In this document: piece after piece, positions 13,839 to 24,239 of the stretch
Layout of the letters: every line of letters starts with the position of its first letter
Position numbering within the stretch: position 1 is the stretch's first letter
Notes under the pieces: model-generated
What the model saw: the letters and a program-made list of their open reading frames with translations, nothing else
The model's database searches: none
Told to the model about the DNA's origin: nothing
Position numbers and translations under genes: made by a program
From: Cephalopachus bancanus
Taxonomy: Eukaryota; Chordata; Mammalia; Primates; Tarsiidae
DNA: 64,000 nt
Assembly (NCBI GenBank): GCA_027257055.1
Contig: JAPVLO010000205.1
Location: 4,836,001-4,900,000, forward strand
Reading direction: 5' to 3'

Positions 13839-14130
13839 GCCGGGCTTGGTGGCTCAGCATGTAATCCCGTGCCTTTGGGAGGCTGAGGTGAGTGGCTTGC
13901 CTGAGTCCGTGGGTTCGAGACCCGCCTGGGCTAGGCGAGACCTCATGTCTACAATAAATCAAAAAAATGAGCCGGGCGTGGTAGCGGCGCCTGTAGTTCC
14001 AGCTACTTGGAAGGCTGAGGCGGAAGGATCGCCGGAGCCCAGCAGGTCGAGGCTGCGGTGGCCGGGAGCAGCCACTGCACTCCAATCTGGGGACAGTGAG
14101 ACTCCAACTCAAAAAAAAAAAAAAAAAAAA
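13839..14130 (+). mobile_element. Alu SINE, full-length dimer, lineage-specific subfamily
   Basis: Begins GCCGGGCTTGGTGGCTCAGC and ends GACTCCAACTC plus a pure A-tail (14111-14130). A 14-bp target-site duplication, AAGAAGTATGCAGC (13825-13838) and AAGAAGTATACAGC (14131-14144), brackets it with one mismatch. It carries the lineage linker and the GGTGGCCGGGAGCAGCCAC right-arm block. It lies 532 bp from the minus-strand Alu ending at 13306, forming an inverted Alu pair. Reading frames of 144-148 residues over it are Alu artefacts. Confidence 0.95.
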
Positions 14131-14149
14131 AAGAAGTATACAGCATTGG

Positions 14150-15765
14150 AAAGGGGAAGGGAAAAGTTGCCATCCTTTTCACTAGTCATCAGGTTGTCCT
14201 CTGGGGCTGAACAGTCAAAAAAATGTTTGCATTAGCACATGTGCAATGTGAAAACAGCCTATTTTCTATTGTAATACTCTAAGTATTTAGAAAGGAAGGA
14301 TGAAAAGTTTTCCTAAATTAGGTTCAGGATATGCTGTAATGTTTTGCAGCCAGAATCTGGGACAGACATGCTATCTGAGAAGAAATTGTTACATCATGGT
14401 CATAAGACTCATAATTACCAGGGGAGCAGAGTACAGAGCCCACTTCTTGAGTCACACTTGTACACATAATGATTTTCCATTTCTTTTACATGTAACACAG
14501 AATAGTCATTAAACTCAGATTTCCAAAGTCAGATTTCAAATGTTCTATCTCATTTGCTTAACTATTACATTGAAATATCAGAGGATTCCCATTATTTTAC
14601 ATTTGAAAGTAAACCTCTTATATTGTATTTTGCACCCAAAAGTATCACTAAGTACAAACACACATTTGATTATATTTAATTAGAAAATATCATAACATTT
14701 TCAATGTTGGTTACAAACTATTCTGTTAAAAGAGAGGAATTTGTTTGAAAAAGATAAATGATGTTGTTTTGAGATAGATTTTTGTTTTTTAAAAAATGTG
14801 TTCTTGGCAATGTATTTTCTTTATTGTACCAGAAATGTATTATGCAAGCTATACGATTATGTGTGGGAATAAGGAATGTATTTTCTCTAAAAATGTGGCA
14901 GCTCATTCTTTATTCACAGTGCTGGTTAGAAGGCTAAGCTACAACTATTAGCTATCACATTCGGTAATACATTTAAATTGTCAGTTCATGACCCTAAGAC
15001 TGGAGAGATTAATAAGAAAGACATAAACATAGTTTTAAAAAATAATGGATAGGAAAGCCATTTTTGAACACCTAATATTTTAAAGATCTAATATATAGTT
15101 ATCAAATTCACAATAGAAGGATTTATCAAATGATCTGTTATTTTATTGTAAAAACTGCAGATTACTACAGATTTGCAAAGTTGTGGAATTAACACTTTAA
15201 ACATGATTTTATTTGTTGAAGAGAACAATAATTTACTAACTGATACAAACTGTTTAGTACAAAATAAAACAATTTCTTATAGCATTTTATTACAGCAAAC
15301 ATGAAATATGAAATCCAAAGAAAGAAAATAGGAAATTCCTTCATTTTATAGCTTAAAAAGACATTAATCAAAAGAATCAGAATGCATTGAAATAATAAAG
15401 AATAAAAAAGACCTGATACTTGAATATGATTATTGCTATTTTTTTCTTGGACTGTGAACTTTTATTAAGATAGCATAAAGCTGCAGTGTGCATCCTCTGT
15501 CACAGTAGAAGCCCGATTGTGGTCCTTTTTCTGTGTACAATGCCTATTCATCTTTATACTCCATAGAGTTTGAAACCATGGCTATCAGAAGTGAATGCTC
15601 TTTGATTGAAAATGAACACATGACTGGATGCTGGATGAATGAATAAATAAAGTTAACCATCTGCTCATTCTAGTTCACATCTTCAGAACTCTTTATTTTA
15701 TATTGGTTGGAATATCACTTTTTGATCCAGGGCCTGGTGGAAAACCAGGAAGGCATCTACATTGG
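14150..15765. other. Unique AT-rich DNA
   Basis: No gene, RNA or confident repeat recognised. The short frames at 14300-14512, 14718-14906 and 15189-15371 have no recognisable features. Confidence 0.6.
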
Positions 15766-15769
15766 CATA

Positions 15770-15910
15770 AATCCTGAGCCGTTGTCTTAACTCTGACCCT
15801 TTCTAGCCATCAGACAGAAAACTCACTGAATTTCCCAGATCCCACTTCCTCACCTGGAAAATTAAGGGATTTGAATAGAATGATCCTAAAATTATGCTTC
15901 TTTAGTATTT
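15770..15910 (-). repeat. MIR-like ancient SINE fragment
   Basis: 'tcttaactctgaccc...ctcacctggaaaattaaggg' follows the antisense MIR pattern 'tcctcatctgtaaaatggg' with extensive decay. The assignment rests on similarity to the remembered MIR consensus. Confidence 0.45.
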
Positions 15911-16646
15911 AACAAAGATAGTAGCCTATATAGAACATTTTTCTCCTCTCAATCTTTAACGCTTGATGAATTTCTGCCTTCCTTGGGTTTACAGAGATAA
16001 TTCATTATTACTATTTAAAAGATTTCCTACTGTGCCACAGCTGGCACAGGTGAAAGAAATTAAGTAAAAGAGCAGTAGCACAAGACTGCATCACCCACTC
16101 TGCTTAATTATAGAAGTCAGAACTTGAAAATTAGATTTATGAAGTTAGGTTGAAATGCAGATAATATGTTTCGGGATAATGTAGGGTTGATGATGTGTTA
16201 TTTTGGAATCTTAAATTTCTAAGTTCTGCATAAGCAAAGTACAGTGGTGTCATACCTCTAAAAGGGAAAATAGAATCCTCCATTCTCTAGACCAGTGAGT
16301 TTGATGTCGATCTGGTCAAAATTTTAAATTTGATTATTAATTACCTAGAGTATGATCATTGAGAAAATAAATAACTAGAAGCTAGTGAGAGCCTCTTTGT
16401 TACAATATGCATCAGTTCAAGGGACTGTATAAAAATAATGGATTTTAATTTATACAAGGATTATCTGACAAAAACCCTCATTATATTCTTATGCACAAAG
16501 TGGAGAAATATGGACTGAAGTACATTTATAAATTGTTGATTATACCTACCCATAGAGTGTTAATATGAATCTGGAGAGAGGGTCTATTATTGTGACCAAT
16601 TTTTGAAATTAGTTTTGCAGTAATTGGATGTTTATAATCAATTATC

Positions 16647-17003
16647 ATGACTGGATATGATATTTCCAGAGTTCTAGATGATGATTTAGTGCTTGAATTT
16701 GTAGGAACATTTAGTGCTATCTTGAATAACCAGAAGGATGGAATAGGCAAAGTAGAACTATATTTTATAAAACAAGGGCTTTTACATTTGAAATTTAATG
16801 TTAAAACATTAACTACACAGGTACAGAAGGCTGAGGAACCCGATCTGACAGTATTTCAAGTGAAGAATATCAAAGGGGCTGCAAAAATCTTGAGCTTCAT
16901 TAATAGAATATATTTTAGACAAAAACACATCTTTCTTCCCTACATTATATTGGTCATATTTTGTGCTGAATATTTAATTATGTTTGATATAAAAGTTGTC
17001 TAA
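16647..17003 (+). other. Unexplained 118-codon open frame (probably non-coding)
   Basis: An ATG-initiated frame of 118 codons, long for DNA this AT-rich. The translation is mixed: an acidic N-terminal third, a hydrophobic stretch near residues 95-112, and no motif I recognise. It overlaps no repeat I can name. There is no convincing Kozak context, splice site or poly(A) signal tying it to a gene, and an overlapping 74-codon frame runs on the opposite strand. I list it only because it is the longest open frame not explained by a transposon. Confidence 0.1.
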
Positions 17004-17989
17004 CTTGAAATAAATACAGCAAAATAATTAGGTTGCTGGGAGTTCTCAAAATCCTGTGTAGCGGGCCATGCTTGTTTTCATTGCACATTACTTGACCTTT
17101 CTTTCTTCTGATAACCATAATTCTGTTTTCCTCCTGAAAATCAAGACTTCTCCCATTCTTAGTTCTAACATTTAGGTGAAGTTGATTCTACAGTCTGCTT
17201 CTTGGGCAGATCCATTGGAGTTCTTGAAATAAACTTAAGGTCAGTCAGTACAGATGGCACCTTGAAGCCATACTGTTGTTTATGGCCAGTGTTCATTCTG
17301 ATTCGTGGTAGTGTCCATTCCAATTGGCTTGTACCCAGTTAGTATTTATATACCATACTTAAGTTAATCAACATATTCTATTTGCTATGTCCATAGTGAT
17401 TAATTTTATGATTAATAAGAATTGACTGAGGACATTTGTTTATTTCCCATTGGACTCAGAGTAAAGAAGACACAAAGCTGAAACTATCCTAGCATTAGAA
17501 TGTGTAAATCTGTGAAGCTGATACAATGCAGAAGGGGAGACAAGTATTGAAGATGGCAAAACAAGGTTCAAATGAGTAATTGAGCCTCTGGATCATACTA
17601 AACTCGTAGTTAGTAGATTTACTTCAGTGCATGAATCAATAAAAGAAAGTTTTACTTAATCAATATATTATGTAGGGGAAAAGTCACAAAATGAAATCTG
17701 AGGATATTTAGCTTGCAAGAGATGAAAGAAAATGAGCTATATATGTTTGAAATGCTGTCAGACCTCTCTTCATTATATAAAGATAATCAAAGGCTACATG
17801 TGGTACAAGAAGATAGAAGTTCCAGGTAGACACATTTGGAATTGATTAAAGTGGATTCTCACAAATTGAATTATCCAATAATGAAACAAACTGTCTTCTG
17901 TGGTAAAAAGTACTAAAATAGAGTCTACTTTATAAAGAATCTTATATTGGGTAAAGGATCCACTAGATGCTACTGAAATCCTTAGAATT

Positions 17990-18165
17990 TTTTAACTAAC
18001 TAATGTGTCAGACATTGTATCAGGCACTTTATATATGTTTCCTGTAAAGTCAGAACAGTTACTAAGTGAAGAAACCAGGGAGTAGAGTTGTTAAATAACT
18101 TGCCTGATGTAAGAGAACTAGTAAGTAGGAAGGATGGGCAACAAACCCATCCTACTTTTCTTTCC
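17990..18165 (+). repeat. MIR SINE, plus orientation
   Basis: 'gtgtcagacattgtatcaggcactttatatatg' followed by 'aagtgaagaaaccagggagtagag', 'aaataacttgcctgatgtaagagaactagtaagtagg' tracks the MIR core and 3' half in the right order (CCAGGCACT ... GAGGAAACTGAGG ... TAACTTGCCCAAGGTCA ... TAGTAAGTGG). Confidence 0.8.
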
Positions 18166-18950
18166 ACTAACGTTCTAACGGTGCCTGGATTTTTATGGAT
18201 CTAAAGCAATTATAAAATCCTTCTTTTGTCAGTATCTTACTGATAATTTACAAAAAGAAAAATGAACTAATGTAGTCCAAAACCGAATTAACTTTGATTT
18301 ATGGACAATAAGGTTTTATAGAAGTTCTAAAAATGCACTAAAAGCACTTTAGTATGTGAAGTCCATGATGGCTAAAAGGTGCCATGCCAATGTACGTATA
18401 ATTGGACTGTGAATCTTATATGACTCCACAAATACTAAAAAGAAAAATTTTTTTTAATTAAAAATACAAATGCAAAATAAATATATTCTAACTTCTGAAA
18501 AAGCCTAATGGGACTCTCAGGAGATACATGTTGCAGCTCTAAGTAGCAAGGTGTTCTCCCAAAAGTTGTATTCAGCATTAATTATTTCAGAATGAATGTA
18601 GAAGTGAAGAAACACAGAAGGTAAATTTTCTGCTGTAGATGAAGTTCAGATAGAAAGCATACAAAGGGATTTTCATTGATAATTGTACTACTATTGCCTT
18701 TTACTACATCTTTAAAAATAAAAAAAGTCAGTAGAGCTTCATTCATACATTTTTCACAAATTCAAGTAGTCTGACAACGTGATCATATATCTGTCTGTAT
18801 TATGAGAATGTCTATTGTTTGTCATTGTATTTTATAATATGAGAAATATTATATACTATAGATTTTAAAACTCGTCTAGTCAAAACACATCTTGCCTTAT
18901 ATAACTGCTAAAATTAATTTTTTACATTATGATAATTTCTCAGTTCCTTA
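18165..18950. other. Unique AT-rich DNA
   Basis: I see no repeat, RNA gene or coding signal in this stretch. Confidence 0.6.
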
Positions 18951-18980
18951 AAAACAAACAAACAAACAAACAAAAAACAG

Positions 18981-19290
18981 CAATATAAGGCTGAGCATAA
19001 TGGCTCATACCTGTAATCTCTGCACTTTGGGAGACAGAGGTGAAAGGATTGCTTATGACCAGGAGTTCGAGACCCACCTGGGCAACACAGTAAGACTCTG
19101 TCTCTATGGAAAGTTTTAAAAATTAGCCAGGCACGGTGGCACATGCCTGTTTTCCCAGCTACTTGGGAGGCTGAGGTGGGAGGATCACTTGAACCCAGAA
19201 GTTCAAAGCTGCAGGAAGCTAGGATCATACCACTTCCTCCTAACATAGGTGACAGAGTAAAATCCTGTTTCTTAAAAAACAAAGCAAAAC
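18981..19290 (+). mobile_element. Alu SINE, old AluJ-type dimer
   Basis: 'ggctgagcataatggctcatacctgtaatc' starts a diverged but complete dimer that includes AATTAGCCAGGCACGGTGGC and TTGGGAGGCTGAGGTGGGAG and ends in a degraded A-rich tail. It lacks the lineage-specific linker (CTACAATAAATC) and the TGGAAGGCTGAGG block of the other copies, so it belongs to the older AluJ-like layer. It is preceded by an AAAC microsatellite (18952-18978) that is not its own tail. The 122-residue minus-strand frame at 18914-19282 is an Alu translation. Confidence 0.88.
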
Positions 19291-19354
19291 AAACAATTTT
19301 TTTAAAAAAAGAGGAATAAAAGCAAATTCATTATATGATTTATTAGATTGAATT

Positions 19355-19550
19355 TTGTGGTCAGACAAGCCCAAGTTTTAATTATGATCCTGCTTTCTGA
19401 TGGTGAAATTTTTAAGACTCTGCATGTCTCTGTGTTCTCATATGGTAATGAGGATTCTAATGCTTATCTGCTTTGGAGAATTATTAAATAATGTTATTTA
19501 AGACTTCCTCTGTCTGCCTGTCATGGTGCTGAACGAACAGTAGCTGCCTT
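19355..19550 (-). repeat. MIR SINE, minus orientation
   Basis: 'gtggtcagacaagcccaagttttaattatgatcctg', 'tctcatatggtaatgaggattctaatgcttatctg' and 'gtctgcctgtcatggtgctgaacgaacagtagct' follow antisense MIR order: AGACAGACCTGGGTTCGAATCC ... TTTCCTCATCTGTAAAATGG ... AGTGCCTGGCACATAGTAA. Decay is strong. Confidence 0.65.
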
Positions 19551-20361
19551 GCTGCCTTACCTGATCTTGCCCCAACAAATTTTCTTTTTGCCTCCCTAAT
19601 TTCCCTACAGTAATCTCAAAATTGAAGAAAAGTAACTATATCTCCTTAGTACTGGTCAAATTTTAAACCTGGTTCTGGTGTAAACACTATCCTCAGTCAT
19701 ACAGAGCACTATTTTTGGAGAAAAGGGCAGAGTTTGCATATCATTTGTTTCCAGAATAAAAAGATATTTAGAATGAATAGGCATTCATTTTTAAGTCAAC
19801 ATTTATTTCCCTTTTTTAAAGTCATGCCACTTTATTCAGAATCTTGCTATGCTACTTCTGACATGCTTCCCTTGGTTATATTGTAGGATAGTTTGCTGTT
19901 GTTTGTTTGTTTGTTTTCACAGAAAGTCTTTCACTGCCAAATTTAAACTTCAGTCACTCAAGTGTGTAACTACCCAGGAAATGTATTCCTTCTTAGGTAT
20001 AGAGAGCCTTGGAATGGTTACTAGAATACCACAGCAGCAACAACAACAACAAAAGGAAATTAAATCAAACCTCATTAGCTCTGGCTCTGTTTTGTAAGCA
20101 GGTAGCAGGTCCCTTGAAATGGAAAACTGGGAAAAAGGCCACAAAGAAATTAAATGATTATTCTCCTAAGATCACATAGGAATAGAGTGCAACAGTCATG
20201 AGCATGAGCTAAGATGATTTAGGATGCTAACATTTTGGCTGAGTAAGTTTTTCCAGCTTTGGGAAACCTTCATAAGTCTAGAGCTACATCTTCTCTTGGT
20301 TTTAATATCCACAGCATCTAAAAAGTTTTTACATCAAAAGAATAAAATGTATAGGTGATAT

Positions 20362-20893
20362 GAGAGGAGACCCCAAATCCCAAATTTATTTATAAAAATA
20401 ATCTTGTATTTATTCTTACCTTTTAAACCTGTCATTTTTCAAGTATTCTCTGTTTGATGCAACACACCAATGGAGATGCTTTTCCCACTGCTCAAAACAG
20501 TTTTAGAGCTCGTCAATTTTGATGCCTTTTAGTGCTTCTGCCATTTGTTTTCTCTCTTCCACATCACAAAATGTTTCCCTTTGAGGACTTATTTCATCCT
20601 GGAAAGCAAAAAGAAGTGACCCATGAGAGGAGGTGAATAGAGAAGGGTCATGATGTTTTTGGTCAAAAACTGCTGAATAGTCAGCACAGTGTGAGCAGGT
20701 GCTTTGTCGTGGTGGGAGACCCAGGCACCTGTTTGCCACAAATCAGGACATTTCTTTTAGAAATTGTAATGCAACCTTCTCAAAATGTCTAGATAAAAAC
20801 TTTGTTTGACTATTTGACCTGAAGGAATACATTTTGAGTGTACTACAAAGGGTCCACCCTCCAAAAGATAATTCTGTTTTTTTGGGAGGTATT
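20362..20893 (-). mobile_element. Mariner (Tc1/mariner) deletion derivative with transposase C-terminal remnant
   Basis: On the minus strand, an end 'atacctcccaaaaaaacag' (near 20893) passes directly into the C-terminal half of a mariner transposase and then a 3' end, 'ggggtctcctctc' (near 20362). The remnant keeps a FWQTG-like stretch, a decayed HHDNAPAH block, CDVEERKQMAEALKGIKIDE and a QWEK-like tail. The first part of the transposase (DNA-binding domain and first catalytic Asp) is missing, and stops and indels break the rest, so it cannot be active. The copy at 51956-52541 (plus strand) has the same structure and the same junction. Confidence 0.82.
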
Positions 20894-20894
20894 C

Positions 20895-22655
20895 ACTCTT
20901 GTATATCAAAATGCAAAACAAGTTCAAGTCTACAAATGCATCACAAATTCTAGTTATTATTTATCAATTATACCTTTTAAAAATACATGAGATGTATCAA
21001 TATCCTGACCACATGAAAAACAATTCATTTAACTTTCATAAAAAAAAAAAATGCGTCTTCATTCTCCCTTGTCCATACCAACAAAATGAAAATGTAAACA
21101 TTTAATCCCAAAGTTTTAGTCAGAAAACAAAGGAATAAAGTTACACATTCATTTTTAACCACATATGTCATCTAGCTGTGTAACAGACTTGAAATAAAAA
21201 ACACTATCTTTTCCAGTGATTTCTAAAAGCAGCAAACCATGAAATACATTTAATTTTGTTCTAATGATAATAGAATATATTATGTGTCACTACCAAATGT
21301 ATACTGTATATTCTTGTCTCTTCAAAGTCTATTTCTTATTAGCTTAAAACTCGGAGCTGTTAATGTAGCATAAAACTTCTGTGAAATTCCACTGCTTTGC
21401 ATAGGGGAAAAAATTCTTTTAATTGGATGATTTTAGACGGGGAGAGAAAAAGGAGAGTGCCTTTAAAAGTTTGGGTAGTTCAGATAAAAAAAATTCTGTA
21501 TGCTTCAGCAAAATTGCCAACCCTCTGAGCTTTGACTATTATTACTAATGTAATGCTTTCAGTGTACAGCAAATTAGGTCTTGAACACATTATAAGCCAC
21601 ATACTATCCTTTTATACTCCTGTGTAACCTTTAACAGGTTTCAGTGGGAAATACATATGGTTACTTGAAGGCAGCTTTCTCATTATTTTTCTACTCTAAA
21701 TCTGCTACACAATGAAGGCGATGGGGAAAAAAAGTAAAAATTTAATAGCATTAATATCTTTAATTCTGATAACACTTTTCCAATTTCAAAGAGTTTTACA
21801 CTAAATATTTCATTATATCTGCATAATGAAATCAGTTTGTGTATGTAAAAATATATTAAGGAGTCTTCAAAATCAAAATTTAACAGTATTTTAGAGAAAA
21901 GATGACTGCTCAGATTTATATTTGAGTATAATTGAGTATATTCAACAGTAGCATTTTGAAAAGAATAAGCTTGTGAATTCAATTATATCTACTCGTCAAA
22001 CATGTTAATTTTAATAGCAGGAGTAATTTATTCTCTATAAAATCTATAGGCATTACTGTAATTCTAAGTTGCTTTTAATTCAGATTTTTCTTCTGAATAA
22101 ATCTCATCTTTTGCTTTATAAATCTCATCTTTTATAAATCTCATCTTTTGCTTTATTTTATCTTTGTTTCTGTGTTTCTTTTTTTAGTTTAGTTTTCTTT
22201 AGTTGTGTTTTGTTTTTATTTTCTGGTTCATTATTTTGAAATGTATTCATCAGGATACAGGCTTCCAACAAGGGATATTCTGAGACATCATTCTGAGTCA
22301 TTATCACGCGTGGTTGAATTTCTGAGTAGTAATGTCAGTCTTGAACTACTTCCATTATGCAAGCTACGTTAAACCCTATGCATTCCAGCTACTAAATAGG
22401 TCTCTGTATTTCCATAGGGATGCATTTGCTGATTTAATAATCAGAGTTATATAATTTTAGCTATTTTGTTTTATTCATTTATACTTTTTACAAAGGGGAA
22501 AAATACTATGGTCTTCAGATCCTCAGACCAAAAAACAAACAAGCAAAAACAGAATTAGATATTCTTGTGCAAAATGAAAACCATCAATAAACAATATTCA
22601 CCATGAGTTTTTTTATTTATACATAATTAAAGCAAAACGAGAAAGATCCTTACTC
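20895..22655. other. Unique AT-rich DNA
   Basis: No gene or confident repeat. Around 22095-22150 the phrase AAATCTCATCTTTTGCTTTA recurs as short direct repeats, a local slippage duplication. The 99-codon minus-strand frame at 21683-21982 has no recognisable domain. Confidence 0.55.
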
Positions 22656-22659
22656 TTGT

Positions 22660-23144
22660 GTAGGAAAGAAATAATAACAATGGACATAATAAATAAGTAA
22701 ACTTTATAACCTGTTGGAAGATAATAAATCCTACGAAGAAAGATTCTGGTCAGAAAGATCAGGAGCATGGAGGAGAGTTGATTGTGATGAGTGCTAGACA
22801 AGTAGATGCATTTGAACAAAGACATGAAGGAGATGACATGATCAGTCCAGAAGTTAGCTGGGAGAGGAGTGTTCTGGAGATGGAGTGCAAGGTATCTGCG
22901 TTTGAAAATGTCCTGATGATTTTCAGGACCATCAGAGGAGTAAACAGGGAAAATAGTAGGAAAAAAATCCAAGAGAGAAGGGTAGGAATAGGATATGATC
23001 ATCCATTGCCAACTTTAATTCTTATTTAGATGTGAAGTCTCAGATTCTGAGCAAAGGAGTGGCACAAAATGAACCCTATTTTACCAAGATCATTCTGGTT
23101 TCTCAGTGTAGAAGACACTGCAAGAAGCCAGGGGCAGGGGCAAT
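22660..23144 (+). repeat. Ancient mammalian LINE-type repeat (L2/L1M-type, family not fixed)
   Basis: The order 'gcatttgaacaaagacatgaaggagatgacatg ... cagaagttagctgggagaggagtgttctgg ... gagcaaaggagtggcacaaaatg ... aagatcattctggtttctcagtg' matches a common, old, G/A-rich mammalian repeat I remember ('tttgagcagagacctgaagga ... gaagagcattccaggc ... gagcagaggagtgacatgatctg ... aggatcactctggctgctg'). The 129-codon antisense frame at 22613-23002 is an artefact of it. Confidence 0.6.
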
Positions 23145-23160
23145 CACTGAATATTTTTTA

Positions 23161-23450
23161 TTTGCTTATTTATTTATTTATTATTTTTATTTTTTGAGTT
23201 AGAGTCTCACTCTGTCGCCCAGACTGGAGTGCGCCTCAACCTGCTGGGCTCCGGTGATCCTTCCGCCTCAGCCTTCCAAGTAGCCGGAATTACAGGCATG
23301 CGCTACCACGCCCGGCTGATTTTTTGATTTATTGTAGAGATGAGGTCTGGCCAAGTTGCCCAGGCGGGTCTCGAACCCGCGGGCTCAGGCAATCCACTCA
23401 CCTCAGCCTCCCAAAGGCGCGGGATTACAGACTGAGCCACCGAGCCCGGC
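23161..23450 (-). mobile_element. Alu SINE, lineage-specific dimer lacking the right-arm hairpin
   Basis: An antisense Alu with a TTTA-rich tail at its left and the antisense GCCGGGC 5' end at 23450. The target-site duplication CACTGAATATTTTTT flanks it (23145-23159 and 23451-23465). In the right arm, GAGTGC joins directly to GCCTC at 23232/23233. The 23 bases present in sister copies, which form a perfect hairpin, are missing. Otherwise it is one of the better preserved copies. Confidence 0.93.
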
Positions 23451-23824
23451 CACTGAATATTTTTTAAATGAATAAAAAGAAGATTGAAACATGAACTGAA
23501 GCAGATATCTGTGGCTTCTTACCTTTATATAAAGTTCTAAAGTAGGTAAGTTAATCTTCAGTACTCCTAGATTTGCTTAAAAAAATCACTTCTGTACCTT
23601 TCTCCTTGTCAAACTTGGTCTAATCAAATGATTCCATAACCACAAATTAAAATAAGGATGTCTCTTTGAATTTTTAATAAGTTCCTTGCACCTAACATGA
23701 AGTAACACACAGGAACAAATTTCAAATGATTACATTTCAAGCCTTAAAAAGCAGGAAGAAATATTTTTATCTGGGGATGAAACTTAGGCGTATGGCCAGG
23801 CCCAGTAAGTTCTGGTTTTTGACA

Positions 23825-23967
23825 TTTTTATTATTTTTTATTTTGAGAATGTGGGGAATAATTCAGGGTTAGACATACAAATGTTCATTACGCAGGTACC
23901 CTTGTTGATGGGGTATGCCCCCACCAGGCAGTTTCCAACTGCTGCCCATCCCTTTCTTATAGTACTG
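23825..23967 (-). mobile_element. L1 3'UTR fragment, lineage-specific, minus
   Basis: A T-rich left end, then the antisense L1 tail 'ggaataattcagggttagacatacaaatgttcattacgcagg', then 'cccttgttgatggggtatgcccccaccaggcagtttccaactgc' and TTCTTATAGTACTGTGATAA. The same order occurs in the longer L1 ends at 37949-38278 and 60722-61556. Only about 140 bp of 3'UTR remains. Confidence 0.85.
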
Positions 23968-24142
23968 TGATAATATAAGTAACTTGTTATAAAATTTTTC
24001 TCCTTCACCAGAATATTAAAATTTGAAAAGATACGATTTTTTATGTGAGACCAATTGTTGAGTCTGTATCATTTTCTCTAAAAATGTCATTGAATTATTA
24101 TAGGGAAACAATTAATTTCAAGGCAAGAATCTAGGCACTGGG

Positions 24143-24235
24143 GATAATGAACATTTGTATACCTAACCCTGAATTGTACCTCACATCTTTAAAATAAAAA
24201 AATTAAAAGTTAAAATTAAATAAATAAATAGTTTT
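24143..24235 (+). mobile_element. L1 3'-terminal fragment, lineage-specific, plus
   Basis: 'gataatgaacatttgtatacctaaccctgaattgtacctcacatctttaaaataaaa' is the sense-strand end of the same L1 family as 55543-56193, followed by an A/TAAA-rich tail. It faces the opposite way from the L1 fragment 175 bp to its left, and both include the same terminal bases. Confidence 0.85.
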
Positions 24236-24239
24236 TTAA

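Noticed and set aside
13666..14235. Overlapping 144- and 148-codon frames on both strands
   Set aside because: They are translations of the Alu at 13839-14130; the Leu/Pro/Arg/Ser-rich text with SPSSWNYR-type motifs is the standard Alu artefact. The same applies to frames at 13031-13291, 18914-19282, 30126-30422, 35585-35920 and 60295-60720.
22613..23002. 129-codon minus-strand frame
   Set aside because: It lies antisense to an ancient LINE-type repeat; no domain and no conserved start context.
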